Below, in pieces: positions 63,232 to 64,000 of a stretch of 64,000 nt of DNA; position 1 is the stretch's first letter, and each line of letters opens with the position of its first letter. The position numbers were made by a program, and so were the translations under genes. The notes under the pieces are model-generated. The model did no database searches, had not been told where the DNA came from, and worked only from the letters and a program-made list of their open reading frames with translations. This DNA is from Candidatus Halobonum tyrrellensis G22 (GTDB lineage: Archaea > Halobacteriota > Halobacteria > Halobacteriales > Haloferacaceae): positions 62,001 through 126,000 of the forward strand of contig NZ_ASGZ01000002.1 in the NCBI RefSeq assembly GCF_000495475.1, read 5' to 3'.

Positions 63232-63447
63232 GTGCGGCTGTTTCGGTGGGAGTGATTAATAGTATCCATAGCCGACGCGAGCGGTAGTCGTCCACACACC
63301 CGGCGACGACGGCCCGCGAACCCGCCCGCGGGGACGGCGCCGGCGACCGGACCGATACCTCGCGGACGAACCCGACGGGCCACCCCCGACCGGGACGAGT
63401 CAGAGGCTATAATCGGCGCCGGCCCAGTTGTCCCAGTGAGACCGTAG

Positions 63448-64000
63448 ATGGGCACGACATCCGACGCCGGCGACGACCCGACGGTGAGCGTGGTCCTCCC
63501 CGTGTACGACGCCGAGTCGTACGTCGAGGAGGCGGTGGAGTCGGTGCTGGGGCAGACGTACGACGACTTCGAACTGCTCGTCGTCCACCGCCCCCACGCC
63601 GCGGACGACCGGACCGAGGAGCTTCTCGAGCCGTATCTCCGCGACGAACGGGTCGTCTACCGGCGACAGGTCGACGCCGGGTACGCCGAGGGGATCAACC
63701 AGGGGATCGAGGCGGCGACCGGCCGGTACGTCTGCTTTCAGGACGCCGACGACGTCTCGCTGCCGACCCGCCTGGAGAAGGAGGTGGCGGTGCTGGACGC
63801 CCACCCGAACGTCCACTTGGTGTTCTCGCAGGCGTGGTTCCTCGACGACGACGGGGAGCGGGACGACCGGTGGAGCGAGGTGCCCGCCGGCGTCCTCCCC
63901 GCCGAGGAGGCGTTCTACCGGCTCTACCTCCACGGGAACTTCGTCCCGAACCCGTCGGTGATGTTCCGGAACGACGGCGCCCGCCGCTTCAACGAGGACC
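63448..64000 (+). CDS. family 2 glycosyltransferase (5' part, cut by window edge)
   Basis: From ATG 63448 an open frame runs off the right edge (at least 184 residues). It is a GT2 domain: VSVVLPVYDAESYVEEAVESVLGQTYDDFELLVV near residue 12, then VDAGYAEGINQGIEAATGRYVCFQDADDVSLPTRLEK, with DADD as the metal-binding motif near 100. The segment FVPNPSVMFR follows. Haloarchaeal enzymes of this type add sugars to lipid-linked glycans. It is divergent from the sulfatase-fold gene; the remainder and any membrane helices lie beyond the window. Confidence 0.88.
   Translation, partial: MGTTSDAGDDPTVSVVLPVYDAESYVEEAVESVLGQTYDDFELLVVHRPHAADDRTEELLEPYLRDERVVYRRQVDAGYAEGINQGIEAATGRYVCFQDADDVSLPTRLEKEVAVLDAHPNVHLVFSQAWFLDDDGERDDRWSEVPAGVLPAEEAFYRLYLHGNFVPNPSVMFRNDGARRFNED

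Noticed and set aside
1-64000. tRNA or rRNA genes
   Set aside because: No cloverleaf-like consensus or rRNA conserved blocks were recognised on reading; a tRNAscan/Infernal run would be decisive.

Overview
The window is GC-rich chromosomal (or megaplasmid) DNA from a haloarchaeon (class Halobacteria). The evidence is strongly acidic predicted proteins, archaeal TATA boxes about 27-30 nt upstream of many start codons (leaderless transcripts), GTG starts, and many gene families typical of halophilic archaea. I cannot name the genus. No rRNA, tRNA or CRISPR array was seen.

Layout. (1) 1-13.6 kb is a sugar-metabolism and housekeeping stretch. It holds a partial SDR oxidoreductase, a GH15 glucoamylase, a DJ-1/PfpI protein, a flavin-binding PNPOx-like protein, a winged-helix regulator, a tiny zinc-ribbon protein, a 9-bp tandem repeat and a DoxX protein. 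Then comes a catabolic set: two Gfo/Idh/MocA dehydrogenases, an IclR regulator, an amidohydrolase-2 (lactonase-like) enzyme and a fumarylacetoacetase-fold 2-keto-3-deoxy-sugar-acid dehydratase-like enzyme, plus a decayed GH95 alpha-L-fucosidase pseudogene. Three related palindromes may be operators. (2) 13.6-15.5 kb is gene-poor. (3) 15.5-20.3 kb has glycosyltransferases, a MATE transporter and a YdjM-like membrane hydrolase.

(4) 20.4-27.6 kb is the most interesting part: a haloarchaeal lasso-peptide (RiPP) biosynthetic cluster. It has an ABC exporter, an HPr-kinase-like P-loop kinase, a 54-residue precursor whose leader carries the lasso recognition pattern (Y-x2-P-x-V-x3-G-x5-T), an asparagine-synthetase-like macrolactam cyclase, a B2 leader peptidase, a PqqD-like B1 recognition protein and an associated nucleotidyltransferase. 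The precursor is short, AT-richer than its surroundings and lies between convergent kinase and cyclase genes.

(5) 27.9-41.4 kb is a surface-glycan island with sulfatase-fold enzymes, glycosyltransferases, a polytopic membrane protein, a Wzx-type flippase and a tail-spike-like protein. Its right half is visibly AT-richer and contains a dead IS6-like element next to a truncated copy of the spike gene. (6) 41.5-50.6 kb is a divergent MoxR/DUF58/DUF4129/DUF4350/DUF1616 group. (7) 50.7-54 kb has a Tat-exported repeat protein, a GntP gluconate permease and a universal stress protein. (8) 54.1-64 kb is a second glycan region: an acyltransferase, a GT2-GtrA-membrane glycosyltransferase operon, serine acetyltransferase, two sulfatase-fold enzymes, a flippase and a GT2 cut by the window edge. 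Five sulfatase-fold proteins across (5) and (8) share a C-terminal LGY tail.
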